A stretch of 64,000 nt of DNA from Streptosporangium carneum. Lineage in GTDB: Bacteria > Actinomycetota > Actinomycetes > Streptosporangiales > Streptosporangiaceae. Below the pieces are notes generated by a model. The model ran no database searches. It was not told the DNA's origin and saw only the letters and a list, made by a program, of their open reading frames with translations. Below, piece by piece: positions 8,624 to 16,585 of this stretch (position 1 is the first letter of the stretch; each line of letters starts with the position of its first letter). The position numbers and the translations under genes were made by a program. The stretch spans positions 125,384-189,383 of the forward strand of contig NZ_BSEV01000013.1 of the NCBI RefSeq assembly GCF_027922005.1, written 5' to 3'.

Positions 8624-9691
8624 ATGAAGCCGTTCCGCATCGAAATCCCCGAAGCCGACATCATCGACCTGCGCGACCGTCTCGCGCGCACCCGCTGGAC
8701 CGACGAGCTCCCCGAGGCAGGCCGGTCGTACGGCGTGCCGCTGGCGTACGTCAGGGAGCTGGCCGAACACTGGAGGGACGGCTACGACTGGCGGGCGCAC
8801 GAAGCGGCGCTCAACGGGTTTCCGCAGTTCACCACCGAGATCGACGGGCAGAACGTGCACTTCGTCCACGTCCGCTCGGCCAACCCCGACGCGATCCCGC
8901 TGCTCGTCACGCACGGCTGGCCCGGCTCGGTCGTCGAGTTCCAGCGCGTGCTCGGCCCGCTGTCGGAGGACTTCCACGTGGTCGCCCCCTCCATCCCCGG
9001 CTTCGGCTTCTCCGGGCCGACCCGCGAGCAGGGGTGGGACCTCGACCGGGTCGCCCGCGCGTGGGCGGTGCTGATGGAGCGGCTCGGCTACGACCGTTAC
9101 GGCGTGCACGGCACCGACAGCGGCGCGGTCATCTCTCCCGAGGTGGGCCGGATCGCTCCCGAACGCGTCGTCGGCGTCCATGTCAACGGCGCCCTCGGCT
9201 TTCCGGCGGAGCCCCTGGCGGGCCTGACCGAGATAGAGGAGGCTCGGGTGGCGAAGTACCAGGACATGGACGGTTCCGGATACGCCATGATCCAGTCCAC
9301 CCGTCCGCAGACCCTCGCCTACGGTCTGCATGATTCCCCCGTCGGGCAACTCGCGTGGATCGCGGAGAAGTTCGTCGAGTGGACCGGCGTCGAAGTCGAC
9401 CGCGACCAGTTGCTCACCAACGTCAGCGTCTACTGGTTCACCGGCACCGCCGGGTCCTCCGCGCGGCTGTACCGGGAGAGCGCGAAGGCCTGGGGCTCGC
9501 AGAGCACCTACTCCGCCGTCCCGCACGGCGTGGCCGTCTTCCCCGGCGACCTCGGCGTCCGCCGCGTCGCCGAGCGGGACCACAACGTCGTGCACTGGGC
9601 GGAGTACGACCGGGGCGGGCACTTCCCGGCGATGGAGGTGCCCGAGCTGCTTGTCTCCGACATCCGGGAGTTCTTCCTCAAGCGGCTCTGA
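8624..9691 (+). CDS. Epoxide hydrolase (alpha/beta fold, EHN domain)
   Basis: A 355-residue soluble epoxide hydrolase. The N-terminal EHN region (about 1-105, with LRDRLARTRWTDEL and YDWRAHEAALN) is followed by the alpha/beta core: HGWPGS oxyanion motif at 97-102, nucleophile Asp165 in GTDSG, and the catalytic His in GGHFPAMEVPELL near the C terminus. It would open epoxides to vicinal diols through an alkyl-enzyme ester, in the cytoplasm. Length and motifs match the microsomal-like bacterial family. It diverges from the WYL regulator, which probably controls it. The substrate is unknown. Confidence 0.92.
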   Translation: MKPFRIEIPEADIIDLRDRLARTRWTDELPEAGRSYGVPLAYVRELAEHWRDGYDWRAHEAALNGFPQFTTEIDGQNVHFVHVRSANPDAIPLLVTHGWPGSVVEFQRVLGPLSEDFHVVAPSIPGFGFSGPTREQGWDLDRVARAWAVLMERLGYDRYGVHGTDSGAVISPEVGRIAPERVVGVHVNGALGFPAEPLAGLTEIEEARVAKYQDMDGSGYAMIQSTRPQTLAYGLHDSPVGQLAWIAEKFVEWTGVEVDRDQLLTNVSVYWFTGTAGSSARLYRESAKAWGSQSTYSAVPHGVAVFPGDLGVRRVAERDHNVVHWAEYDRGGHFPAMEVPELLVSDIREFFLKRL

Positions 9692-9774
9692 CCCGCGCGG
9701 CCTCTGGGGCGGTGACGTCGTCGGCGCGCCGTACCTGCTCTGGCTGCCGGTCAGGCCCGGCCTGCGGCGCGGCT

Positions 9775-9818
9775 GAGCGGTGCCGCCATGGGGACGCGCC
9801 ACCACGGCGGCACCGCTC
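9775..9818. terminator. Bidirectional terminator hairpin
   Basis: GAGCGGTGCCGCC at 9775-9787 pairs perfectly with GGCGGCACCGCTC at 9806-9818 (13-bp stem, 18-nt loop). It lies exactly between two convergent genes (epoxide hydrolase and FN3-CBM2 protein), so it can serve both. Confidence 0.65.
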
Positions 9819-9826
9819 GGGCGCGG

Positions 9827-10981
9827 TCAGTCGACGACGCAGAGCCTTCCGTTGAGAGCGAAGCTCACGGGGGCGGGCACGGAGCCGCTGTAGGAGGCGG
9901 TGAATCCGACCTGGGTCGTCGAGCCGACGGGGATGACCTTGTTCCACTGCTTGTTCGTGCCGGTGAGTCGTGCGCCGCTCTGGGTCCAGTCCGCGGACCA
10001 GCCGGAGACGAGCTGCGTGGTCGAGGCCGGGTAGTCGACCGTCAGCCTCCAGCCGTCGATCGGGGTCGTGCCGATGTTACGGACGGTGATCTCCGCGTTC
10101 AGCCGCGAACTCCACGTCGCCGCGCGGTACGACACCGTGCACGACGGGCTCGGGGTGGGGAAACCCTCCCCGGAGAGGGCGGACAGCGGGTCGGACGGCT
10201 GGCTGACGTTGTCGGCCTCGTCCTTCGCGACCACGACGTAGGTGTAGCGCTGCCCGGTGACCAGGCCGGACTCCATGAAGATCAGGTAGCTGGAGGGGGA
10301 GACCGTGCCGACCCTGGTGTAGGCCGTCGCGGTCTCGCGGTAGACGTCGTACGCCGTCACCGCCACGTTGTCGGTCGACGGCTGCCAGCAGAACGAGACG
10401 CCCTTGTAGTCCGGCAGGCAGGCGTCACGCAGGCCGGTCGGCTTGGACGGCGGCACGTGGTCGCCCGGCTCGGGGCTCGGCGAGGAGGTCGGGGTCATCC
10501 CGCGTACCGCGGCCACCGTGATCAGGGTCGAGGGCGGGCTGACGTTCCCCGCCGAGTCCCTGGCCACGACGTACATGGTGTACAGGCGGCCCAGGTCGCC
10601 CGAGAAGCCGCCGACCGTGCCGGTCGTGGTGGCGGCGAGGACGAAGCCCTTGGCGTCCAGGCGGTACAGGTCGTAGCCGGCGACCCCGGTGTCGTCCGAC
10701 GAGGCGCTCCAGCAGATGGAGGCGTAGCCGGTTTCCCTGGATGCGGCCTTGGTGGGGGCGAACGGCACCGGGCAGGGCCGCAGCCCGGCGGGACGTGTCG
10801 GTGGTCTGGTGTCGTCGGCCGCTCCCGCCGCACCGGCCGCGTACGCGACGTCCTTCGCCGGGACGGCGGCCAGGGCCGCCTCTCCAGCTGGGACGATCAC
10901 CAGTGCGGCGGTGAGTAACGCCAGGGTGATGATTCCGAAGGTGAGGAGGACCGCCCCGAGGGCTCGCCTGCCGAGTTGCAT
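9827..10981 (-). CDS. Secreted protein with two FN3 domains and a CBM2
   Basis: A 384-residue exported protein. A signal/anchor segment (RALGAVLLTFGIITLALLTAA, shortened here to its hydrophobic core LLTFGIITLALLTAALVIV) is followed by two fibronectin type III domains (about 55-165 and 175-275, each beginning PP[TS][RK]P[AT]GL and containing a SxDDTxVAxYDxYR-like strand) and a C-terminal family 2 carbohydrate-binding module (about 280-384, with conserved Trp residues in ATWSSRLNAEITVRNIGT and SGWSADWTQ, and flanking cysteines in SCTVSY and RLCVVD). No catalytic domain is present. The ATG at 10981 was chosen for the GGAG seven bases upstream. Likely binds cellulose or chitin outside the cell. 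Confidence 0.88.
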   Translation of the reverse strand: MQLGRRALGAVLLTFGIITLALLTAALVIVPAGEAALAAVPAKDVAYAAGAAGAADDTRPPTRPAGLRPCPVPFAPTKAASRETGYASICWSASSDDTGVAGYDLYRLDAKGFVLAATTTGTVGGFSGDLGRLYTMYVVARDSAGNVSPPSTLITVAAVRGMTPTSSPSPEPGDHVPPSKPTGLRDACLPDYKGVSFCWQPSTDNVAVTAYDVYRETATAYTRVGTVSPSSYLIFMESGLVTGQRYTYVVVAKDEADNVSQPSDPLSALSGEGFPTPSPSCTVSYRAATWSSRLNAEITVRNIGTTPIDGWRLTVDYPASTTQLVSGWSADWTQSGARLTGTNKQWNKVIPVGSTTQVGFTASYSGSVPAPVSFALNGRLCVVD

Positions 10982-11272
10982 GATGCTCCTGTCGAATCGT
11001 TTCGGCGTGCCCCCGCAGCGATTGTGAACCATTTTTGACATCCCGTAAAGCCGTGATTTCACAGGACGATAAAAGCGCAGGTGGGCGGCGACGGGCAGGT
11101 GGGAACGGCCATGCGGAGACTCTTGGCGCGCTGCGGCGAGAACTGGCCGCAATTGCCTCTGGTGTTCCGTGCGTGAAATCCAGTAGATTAACTCTTTCTG
11201 CCTTTGCCTGTTGATTCTGTTTTTCAGGGACAGGCGGCAGGAGAGGCGAGGGCGGTCGGGCCGCCGAGCGAC

Positions 11273-11465
11273 CTACTCCACCCACCACCAGCCATCGCCC
11301 AGGTCCCGGACGGGAAAGCCGAAGTCCCCGGCCGCGGTCTGGATCACCGTCTCCGCGGTCGGCGGGTCGACAGACGGGCGCCCCCCTTCCGGTCTCCGTG
11401 CGCCAGGAGTCTTCGAAGACCGGAAGGTGGAGAACCTCTCCCTGCCGCCGTACGCAGCCGTTCAT
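11273..11465 (-). pseudogene. Frameshifted small gene remnant
   Basis: Starting at an ATG at 11465 the minus strand reads MNGCVRRQGEVLHLPVFEDS in a frame with G/C-rich third positions. In a run of six G (about 11381-11386) the coding signal jumps to another frame, which continues as PTAETVIQTAAGDFGFPVRD and ends LGDGWWWVE at a TAG at 11273-11275. The second frame has no start of its own. Together they would give a protein of about 63 residues. This looks like one short gene broken by a single-base frameshift in a homopolymer, or a slippage-dependent gene. The family is not recognised. Confidence 0.4.
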
Positions 11466-11499
11466 CGACAGGGCATTCGCCGGGTGTCGAGATCGGGCG

Positions 11500-12420
11500 T
11501 CAGCCGCTGTCCTCAGGGTGTTCGCGGCCGGCGACCCGCACCCCCCAGCGCTTTCGCAGCCACTCGATCCCTTCGTAGAGCAGCCAGACCGTGGGAGCGG
11601 CCAGGAGGGCCGAGCCCCACCCCTGCCTCACCGCCACGTCGAAGAACGCCATGACGGTCAGCGCGCTCAGCGGTGTCCAGGTGCGTGCCTGGGAGGCGAG
11701 CATCCAGCACATCCACCGGTGCAGCGTCTCGACGGTCCCGCGCCGTCCGGGGGCTCGCAGCTCGCAGCGGAGCCGCCAGACCCGGCTGAGCTGCTGGGCG
11801 GCGTACAGCACCTGCATGACCCGGGTCGCGCGCACCGCCGCCAGGTCCCACAGCTCCGCGCCCAGCTCCTCGGCGTAGCGCTCGCGGTGCGCGGCGGGCA
11901 GTATCCGCACCGTCAGGCCGACCAGCCGCCGCGCGGACGGCGCGACAGCGGGGCGTTCCGGCTCCTCCCGCGGGTCTTCCGGGGCGGGCGGGTCGCCCTG
12001 GGCGCGTCCGGCGGCCAGGGCGACGAGGTCGAGTGTGAGGCTGTGGACCAGGACGCGGGCGACGCCGAGATCGCGATCGAGCTCGCAGGCGTGGTCGGCG
12101 GCGAGGTCACGGGTGAGGTCGCGGTCGAGGGCGCGGGCGAGCAGGCGGGCCCGGTTCAGGGCGTGGTCGACGGCCCGGTCCGAGACGGAGGTGAGATCGA
12201 GGTCGAGGGTCAGGTCGCGGGCGAGGTCGCGGGCGCGGTCCAGGGTGCGGACACGGGTGAGGTCGAGGGCCCGGTCCAGGGCGCGGTCGAGGGGATGGTC
12301 GAAGGCGCGTCTGCGGGCGCGGTCGCGGGCGAGGAGAAGCGCGTGGTCGAAGGCGCTGTCGAGGGCGCGGTCGAGGGAGAAGGCGTGGTCGAGGGCGCGG
12401 CCCAAGGAGGGTTCGTTCAC
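11500..12420 (-). CDS. PadR-coupled membrane protein with RALD-repeat N-terminal domain
   Basis: A 306-residue protein with two parts. Residues 1 to about 135 are a low-complexity, highly charged stretch built from variants of Arg-Ala-Leu-Asp (for example HPLDRALDRALDLTRVRTLD), predicted to be long amphipathic helix. Residues about 155-306 contain ILPAAHRERYAEELGAELWDLA, then a Trp/Arg-rich helical part and two hydrophobic segments (LSALTVMAFFDVAV and ALLAAPTVWLLYEGIEWL). The latter resembles the helical membrane proteins that pair with PadR regulators (HAAS or permease-prefix type), but this is tentative. The GTG start overlaps the PadR stop by four bases (GTGA), so translation is coupled. 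The function is unknown; a membrane signalling partner of PadR is plausible. Confidence 0.75.
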   Translation of the reverse strand: MNEPSLGRALDHAFSLDRALDSAFDHALLLARDRARRRAFDHPLDRALDRALDLTRVRTLDRARDLARDLTLDLDLTSVSDRAVDHALNRARLLARALDRDLTRDLAADHACELDRDLGVARVLVHSLTLDLVALAAGRAQGDPPAPEDPREEPERPAVAPSARRLVGLTVRILPAAHRERYAEELGAELWDLAAVRATRVMQVLYAAQQLSRVWRLRCELRAPGRRGTVETLHRWMCWMLASQARTWTPLSALTVMAFFDVAVRQGWGSALLAAPTVWLLYEGIEWLRKRWGVRVAGREHPEDSG

Positions 12421-12755
12421 GTGTCACCGCCGGCGAGCCTGTGCCGTAGGGCGGGCAGCAGCCTGCCCACCCTGGTGTGAGCCTGGGCCAGGGCGATGCG
12501 CGCGCGTTCCGCGCCGTCGGGGGCGAAGCGGTAGTAGCGGCGGCGGGGCCTTCCCCGCTCCTGCGGCTCCGCCTCCTCCCACCGGGACTCCAGCCAGCCG
12601 ATGCCCTCCAGGCGGGCGAGGATGGGGTGGATCGTGCCGCTGGGCAGTCCGGCGGCGGCGCAGATCTCCAGGCCGTACATCTCGCGGGCCGGGGCGTCGA
12701 GCAGTGCTCTCAACACGAGCTGGGTAGGCAAGGTCATTCGTGGAGCAACACCCAT
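12417..12755 (-). CDS. PadR family transcriptional regulator
   Basis: A 112-residue winged-helix regulator of the short PadR type. The HTH and wing are visible in AREMYGLEICAAAGLPSGTI, then LARLEGIGWLESRWEE and RRRYYRFAPDGAERA, which are classic PadR signatures. A second possible start is the ATG at 12737 (MTLPTQLVL). It is first in a two-gene operon with the RALD-repeat membrane protein. The perfect inverted repeat TCTCTACC/GGTAGAGA directly upstream is its probable autoregulatory operator. PadR proteins usually release DNA on binding a small hydrophobic ligand; the ligand is unknown here. Confidence 0.9.
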   Translation of the reverse strand: MGVAPRMTLPTQLVLRALLDAPAREMYGLEICAAAGLPSGTIHPILARLEGIGWLESRWEEAEPQERGRPRRRYYRFAPDGAERARIALAQAHTRVGRLLPALRHRLAGGDT

Positions 12756-12767
12756 GCCATAAGTTTA

Positions 12768-12792
12768 TCTCTACCTAGCCCCTTGGTAGAGA
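12768..12792. promoter_or_regulatory. Candidate PadR operator
   Basis: TCTCTACC (12768-12775) and GGTAGAGA (12785-12792) form a perfect 8-bp inverted repeat with a 9-bp spacer whose inner bases AG/CT also match. It starts 13 bases upstream of the padR start codon, and the minus-strand TAAACT between it and the gene could be the -10 box, so a bound repressor would block transcription. Confidence 0.6.
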
Positions 12793-12877
12793 ACAATCGG
12801 AAAGTGTCACCTCGGAGACCGGTGAAGGGGGCGGCGCGGGAACCGGTCGCGCCTTCCTGCGGCCATGGGCGCGCCCC

Positions 12878-13012
12878 GCGTCGCCGTACGCCCCGGTGAT
12901 CCGCACACGTCAGGCGTCGCCGTACGGCGTCGGCGGTCGTCTTCGCGCGGCGTCGCCGTACGGCGTCGGCGGTCGTCTCCGTGCGGCGTCGCCGTACGGC
13001 CCGGCAGTCGAG
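12878..13012. repeat. Tandem repeat, 36-bp unit, four copies
   Basis: Copies begin at 12878, 12914, 12950 and 12986, an exact 36-base period. Each starts GCGTCGCCGTACG and carries the palindrome GCCGTACGGC or a close variant; copies 2 and 3 are nearly identical over the full unit, copies 1 and 4 diverge at their ends. No unique spacers separate the units, so this is a minisatellite and not a CRISPR array. Confidence 0.85.
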
Positions 13013-13316
13013 CACGAGTCAGGACGAACGTGAATTCGGCGACCGATCGCAAATCAACCGGCTGATCACGATGATTCATCGCTCTTCACCGCCGAACGCG
13101 TTTTTTCCGTCTGGTGCCGGTGTTCGGAGAGTCGTGGTGGATTCGACGTCGTCGCACCCCCGGCGCGCAAGTGGTTGCACCTGGCTTCGTAAAGCCCAGG
13201 CCAAGCACGGATCGGCGCTTTGAAGCGGCCACTACGTTATTTCACAACGTTGCCCGTTGAATGGCCGGTGAACGCTGAAATGCGATCCGTGCGGGCGATT
13301 TCGGTGAAAGGCTCGT

Positions 13317-14339
13317 ATGCGTATGCCGTCGATGAGATTTCCCAGTCGTTCCATGACCGTGGCGACCGGTCTGGCGCTGACCGCTTCGGCGCTGGCGTAC
13401 GGTGCGGGCGAGATCGACGCCCGCCTGTCCTCCGCGCTGTCCGCCGGTCTCGTGGCGGGAACGGGATATCTGGCGCTCACCGCCGTGCGCTCGGTGCTGC
13501 GCGTGTCCCGGCGGGGCAACGCGAGGACCAAGCGGACGGGCAGGGCGACGGGCAGGGCGCTCGCCCGCCTGGAACGCAAGGTCGGCTCGCTGGAGAGCGC
13601 GAGCGGCACGCGGCACGCCGAGTGCGTCGGCGCCGTCACCAGGTCACAGGATCTGATGGAGCGCGGATTCACCCGCGTGGGCAAGGAGTGCCGCTCCCTG
13701 GAACGGGAGATCCAGCGTTCGTACGTCCAGCTGGAGGCGCTCGCCGACCTGAGGGCGCTCATCACCCCCCGCGCCCCGCTGCCCCCGCTCAGAGGGTGGG
13801 CGGCGTCACCGGACGTGCTGCGGACGATGGTCGCGTGGATCCTCAGGACCCGGCCCCGGACGATCGTCGAGTGCGGCAGCGGGTCCTCCAGCGTGTGGCT
13901 CGGCTACGTCGCCGAACGGATCGGGGCGACGATCGTGGCGCTCGAACACGACGCGCGCTACGCGGAGGCGAGCCGGGACCTGGTCCGCGCGCACGGGCTC
14001 TCCGCCGTCGTCGAGGTGCGTGACGCGCCCCTCCAGCCCTGGGAGAGCGAGGAGGAGACCTACCTCTGGTACTCCAGGGACGCCCTCGCGGACGTCGCGG
14101 ACGTCGGCCTGGTCTTCGTCGACGGGCCGCCGGGCGACACGGGTCCCGACGCGCGCTATCCGGCCCTGCCGCTCCTGCTGCCCCGCTGCTCGGAACAGGT
14201 CGCGATCTTCCTCGACGACGCGGCCCGTGCGGGGGACAGGGCGGTGAGCGACCGCTGGGCCGCTCACTTCCCCGAGGTCGTCCGGACCAGTCACGCGGCG
14301 GAGAAGGGCCTGGACGTGTTCGTCAGGAGCGGCGCGTGA
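13317..14339 (+). CDS. Membrane-anchored SAM-dependent methyltransferase
   Basis: A 340-residue protein. Two hydrophobic segments near the N terminus (about 13-30 and 40-62) should anchor it in the membrane. An Arg/Lys-rich linker and a probable coiled coil (about 80-148) follow. The catalytic part is a class I methyltransferase: motif I VECGSGSSSVWLG at 184-196, an acidic end of strand 2 at VALEHD, and LVFVDGPPGDTG as motif IV, resembling Methyltransf_24/CmcI-like O-methyltransferases. AAAGG lies six bases before the ATG. It is the first gene of an operon; its stop overlaps the next start as GTGA. It may methylate a sugar or a growing wall polymer. Confidence 0.78.
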   Translation: MRMPSMRFPSRSMTVATGLALTASALAYGAGEIDARLSSALSAGLVAGTGYLALTAVRSVLRVSRRGNARTKRTGRATGRALARLERKVGSLESASGTRHAECVGAVTRSQDLMERGFTRVGKECRSLEREIQRSYVQLEALADLRALITPRAPLPPLRGWAASPDVLRTMVAWILRTRPRTIVECGSGSSSVWLGYVAERIGATIVALEHDARYAEASRDLVRAHGLSAVVEVRDAPLQPWESEEETYLWYSRDALADVADVGLVFVDGPPGDTGPDARYPALPLLLPRCSEQVAIFLDDAARAGDRAVSDRWAAHFPEVVRTSHAAEKGLDVFVRSGA

Positions 14340-16585
14340 GCCCTCGTCGTGAGCGACCCGTCAACCCTCGCCGGGACTCCGCTCCCAGGCGGCACGCGGA
14401 CGGCGGGCCCGAGGCGGCCCCGCCCGCGCTCGGATGCCACATCGGGTTCGAGGCGAGCCCCACGTCGCCGGCCGGGCTGTGCGAGGGGATCGAGGTGACC
14501 TGGGCCGACCTGGACGCCCTGCCCGCCGACCACCTGATCGCGACGGAGGAGCAGGAGAGCTTCCTCCTCCTGGCGAGGACGCCCGCCGACCTGCGGCGGG
14601 CGGTGCCGTACTCCGACATGCTGCCGCGCTCCCGCGCGCTGACAGTGATCGTCGCCGAGTCCCCGCCGTGGCGGCCGGCGCCGGTGCCCGCCGTGGACGG
14701 CGCCGCGTTCTGGCGCACGCTGCGCGACGTCCGCGTCCGCAGGGGAGGAGAACGGCGTGCCCGCGACTCGGCGCGGGCTCCCGCCCCCGCCTGGCGGATC
14801 GATGTGACCTTCGGCAGAGCCGTGCCCGCGGGCGACGTCCTGCGGGCCGTCGCCAGGGGGATGGGCGGCCTTTCCCGTGAGACGCTGCTCGCCCCGGTGG
14901 TCTCCCTGTCGGGGGTGGGCGCGGGCCAGTGGCGTCCCGGAGATCCGAACGTCACGCTGGCCCCCGTCTCCGGTCCCGTCCCGGCCAGGCGCGACGCGCC
15001 GGGATGCGATCTCTCCCTCCGTTCCCTCCCTCTCCCTCGGGCCGGGGCGGACACGGTCCGTACGGCGAGCCCGGACGCGCCCGTCCCTCAGGGCGGGGCG
15101 GACACGGTTCGCACGGCGAGCCCGGACGCGCCCGCCTGGCAGCCGGGCGGACCGCCTCCGATCGACCGGCTGGAACCCGGCCTCACCCCCGACCGCCTCG
15201 CGACCGCCCCTTCCGGTCCCGGCCGCCTCACACCCCCCGGCCCGTTCTCCGACCGTCTCGTCGCCGGACGACCCCGGTCCGCCCCCCTCGCTCCCGGCTC
15301 CCGGGCTTCCGACGAGCCCTTCGAGCCCCTGCCCGGCCACCTGACGCCCGGTCACCTGACGCCCGACCATCTCGCGCCGATCGACGAGCGGTCGATCTGC
15401 CCCATCGGGTTCCTCCCGGAGGCGGACGGGCCCGTGGGCGAGCTGGTCGAGCGGTCCGGGGCGTACGAGGTGGTCGTCGCAGACGGCGACGTCGTGCGCG
15501 TCCCGCTGTCCGGATCCCTCACGGACGCGGACGTCGCCCGCATGCGCGGGCTCACGGGCGTCGCCGTCGACCTCACGGCGGGCTGGAGCGCCCCCCTCGG
15601 CGTCGCCCGTGCCGTCTGCGGTCTCGCGGCCGCGGGCGTCCCCGTGCTCGCCGAACCGGCGGCGGCGTGGCGTGACCTGCTCGGCGGCGAGCTGGCGGCG
15701 CTGCTGGACGGCTTCACGGCCGAACGGCTGTCCGACGCCCTCGACCGTGAGCAGCACAGCGTCAGGCTGCGCAGGTGCGCGCTCGCCCTGCACGGTGTCG
15801 CGGGCAGGTGGCGCGGGCTCGCCGCCGCGGGGGGCGTCAGGCCGCGGGCCCCGCGGACGGTCTCGGTGCTGCTGTGCACCCGGCGGCCCGACATGGTGGC
15901 CTTCGCGCTGGAGCAGGCAGGCAGGCAGCGGGGGCCGGAGGTCGAGGTGCTCCTGACGCTGCACGGCTTCCCCGCCGACCACCCGGACGTCGCGTCCGCC
16001 GTCTCCGCCTACAAGGGAACGATCACTGTGATCGAGGCCGACTCACGCCTGGTGTTCGGAGACGCCCTCAACCAGGCGGCGGAACGGGCCCGCGGCGCCT
16101 ACCTCACGAAGATGGACGACGACGACTGGTACGGTCCCGAGCACCTGTCGGACCTGCTGCTCGCCCACCACTACTCCTCCGCCGACCTGGTGGGGTCCGC
16201 GCCGGAGTTCGTCTACCTGGAGCGGATCGGCGTCACCGTACGGCGCGTCCTGACGACGGAGACCTACACCGGCGTCGTGGCGGGCGGCACCATGCTGATG
16301 TCCCGCGCCGCGTTCGACGACGTGGGAGGGTTCCGGCCGATCCCGCGGACCGTGGACGGCCAGCTGCTGCAGTCGGTCTCCGCGGCCGGAGGAAGGATCT
16401 ACCGCACCCACGGCCTCAACTACATCCTCCGGCGCAGGGAGGCCTCGGGCCACACCTGGCAGGAGCCCATCAACGCCTTCCTGCGGTCGTTCCGGCGGCA
16501 GTGGAGAGGGCTGCACGCCAATCCGCTGATGGAAATGGAAGGACTCTCCGCGACCGGAGAGACCGGAGAGCACGACGAGGCATGA
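14336..16585 (+). CDS. GT2 glycosyltransferase with long repeat-rich N-terminal region
   Basis: A 749-residue protein. The C-terminal domain (about 505-720) is a family 2 glycosyltransferase: TVSVLLCTRRPDMV as the first strand and the metal/nucleotide motif KMDDDDWYG at 592-600. The first 500 residues are not a known enzyme. They contain a structured part (about 30-210), a Pro-rich disordered stretch with a 17-residue tandem duplication (GADTVRTASPDAP at 237-249 and 254-266) and TPGHLTPDHL repeats near 336-346, and another alpha/beta-like part (about 355-495). It overlaps both neighbours by four bases, so it acts with them. The sugar donor and acceptor are unknown. Confidence 0.8.
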   Translation: MSPRRERPVNPRRDSAPRRHADGGPEAAPPALGCHIGFEASPTSPAGLCEGIEVTWADLDALPADHLIATEEQESFLLLARTPADLRRAVPYSDMLPRSRALTVIVAESPPWRPAPVPAVDGAAFWRTLRDVRVRRGGERRARDSARAPAPAWRIDVTFGRAVPAGDVLRAVARGMGGLSRETLLAPVVSLSGVGAGQWRPGDPNVTLAPVSGPVPARRDAPGCDLSLRSLPLPRAGADTVRTASPDAPVPQGGADTVRTASPDAPAWQPGGPPPIDRLEPGLTPDRLATAPSGPGRLTPPGPFSDRLVAGRPRSAPLAPGSRASDEPFEPLPGHLTPGHLTPDHLAPIDERSICPIGFLPEADGPVGELVERSGAYEVVVADGDVVRVPLSGSLTDADVARMRGLTGVAVDLTAGWSAPLGVARAVCGLAAAGVPVLAEPAAAWRDLLGGELAALLDGFTAERLSDALDREQHSVRLRRCALALHGVAGRWRGLAAAGGVRPRAPRTVSVLLCTRRPDMVAFALEQAGRQRGPEVEVLLTLHGFPADHPDVASAVSAYKGTITVIEADSRLVFGDALNQAAERARGAYLTKMDDDDWYGPEHLSDLLLAHHYSSADLVGSAPEFVYLERIGVTVRRVLTTETYTGVVAGGTMLMSRAAFDDVGGFRPIPRTVDGQLLQSVSAAGGRIYRTHGLNYILRRREASGHTWQEPINAFLRSFRRQWRGLHANPLMEMEGLSATGETGEHDEA
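15042..15135 (+). repeat. In-frame 51-bp tandem duplication in the GT2 gene
   Basis: Two copies of a 51-bp unit, differing at few third positions, encode GADTVRTASPDAP twice within the disordered linker of the glycosyltransferase. Copy boundaries are approximate. Confidence 0.75.

Larger units (their letters stand above)
12756..13316. other. Intergenic region with operator and tandem repeats
   Basis: This 561-base stretch between divergent genes holds the PadR operator and the 36-bp tandem repeat listed separately. From about 13016 to 13316 it should contain the promoter of the methyltransferase-glycosyltransferase operon; the segment around 13060-13110 and 13235-13260 is more AT-rich. No convincing protein gene. 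Confidence 0.45.

Noticed and set aside
12878..13012. CRISPR array
   Set aside because: The repeats are directly adjacent without unique spacers and no cas genes are present.
12734..13015. Minus-strand frame encoding a 12-residue Arg-rich repeat
   Set aside because: It follows from the 36-bp DNA repeat, overlaps the padR start and operator, and has no ribosome site or homologous pattern.
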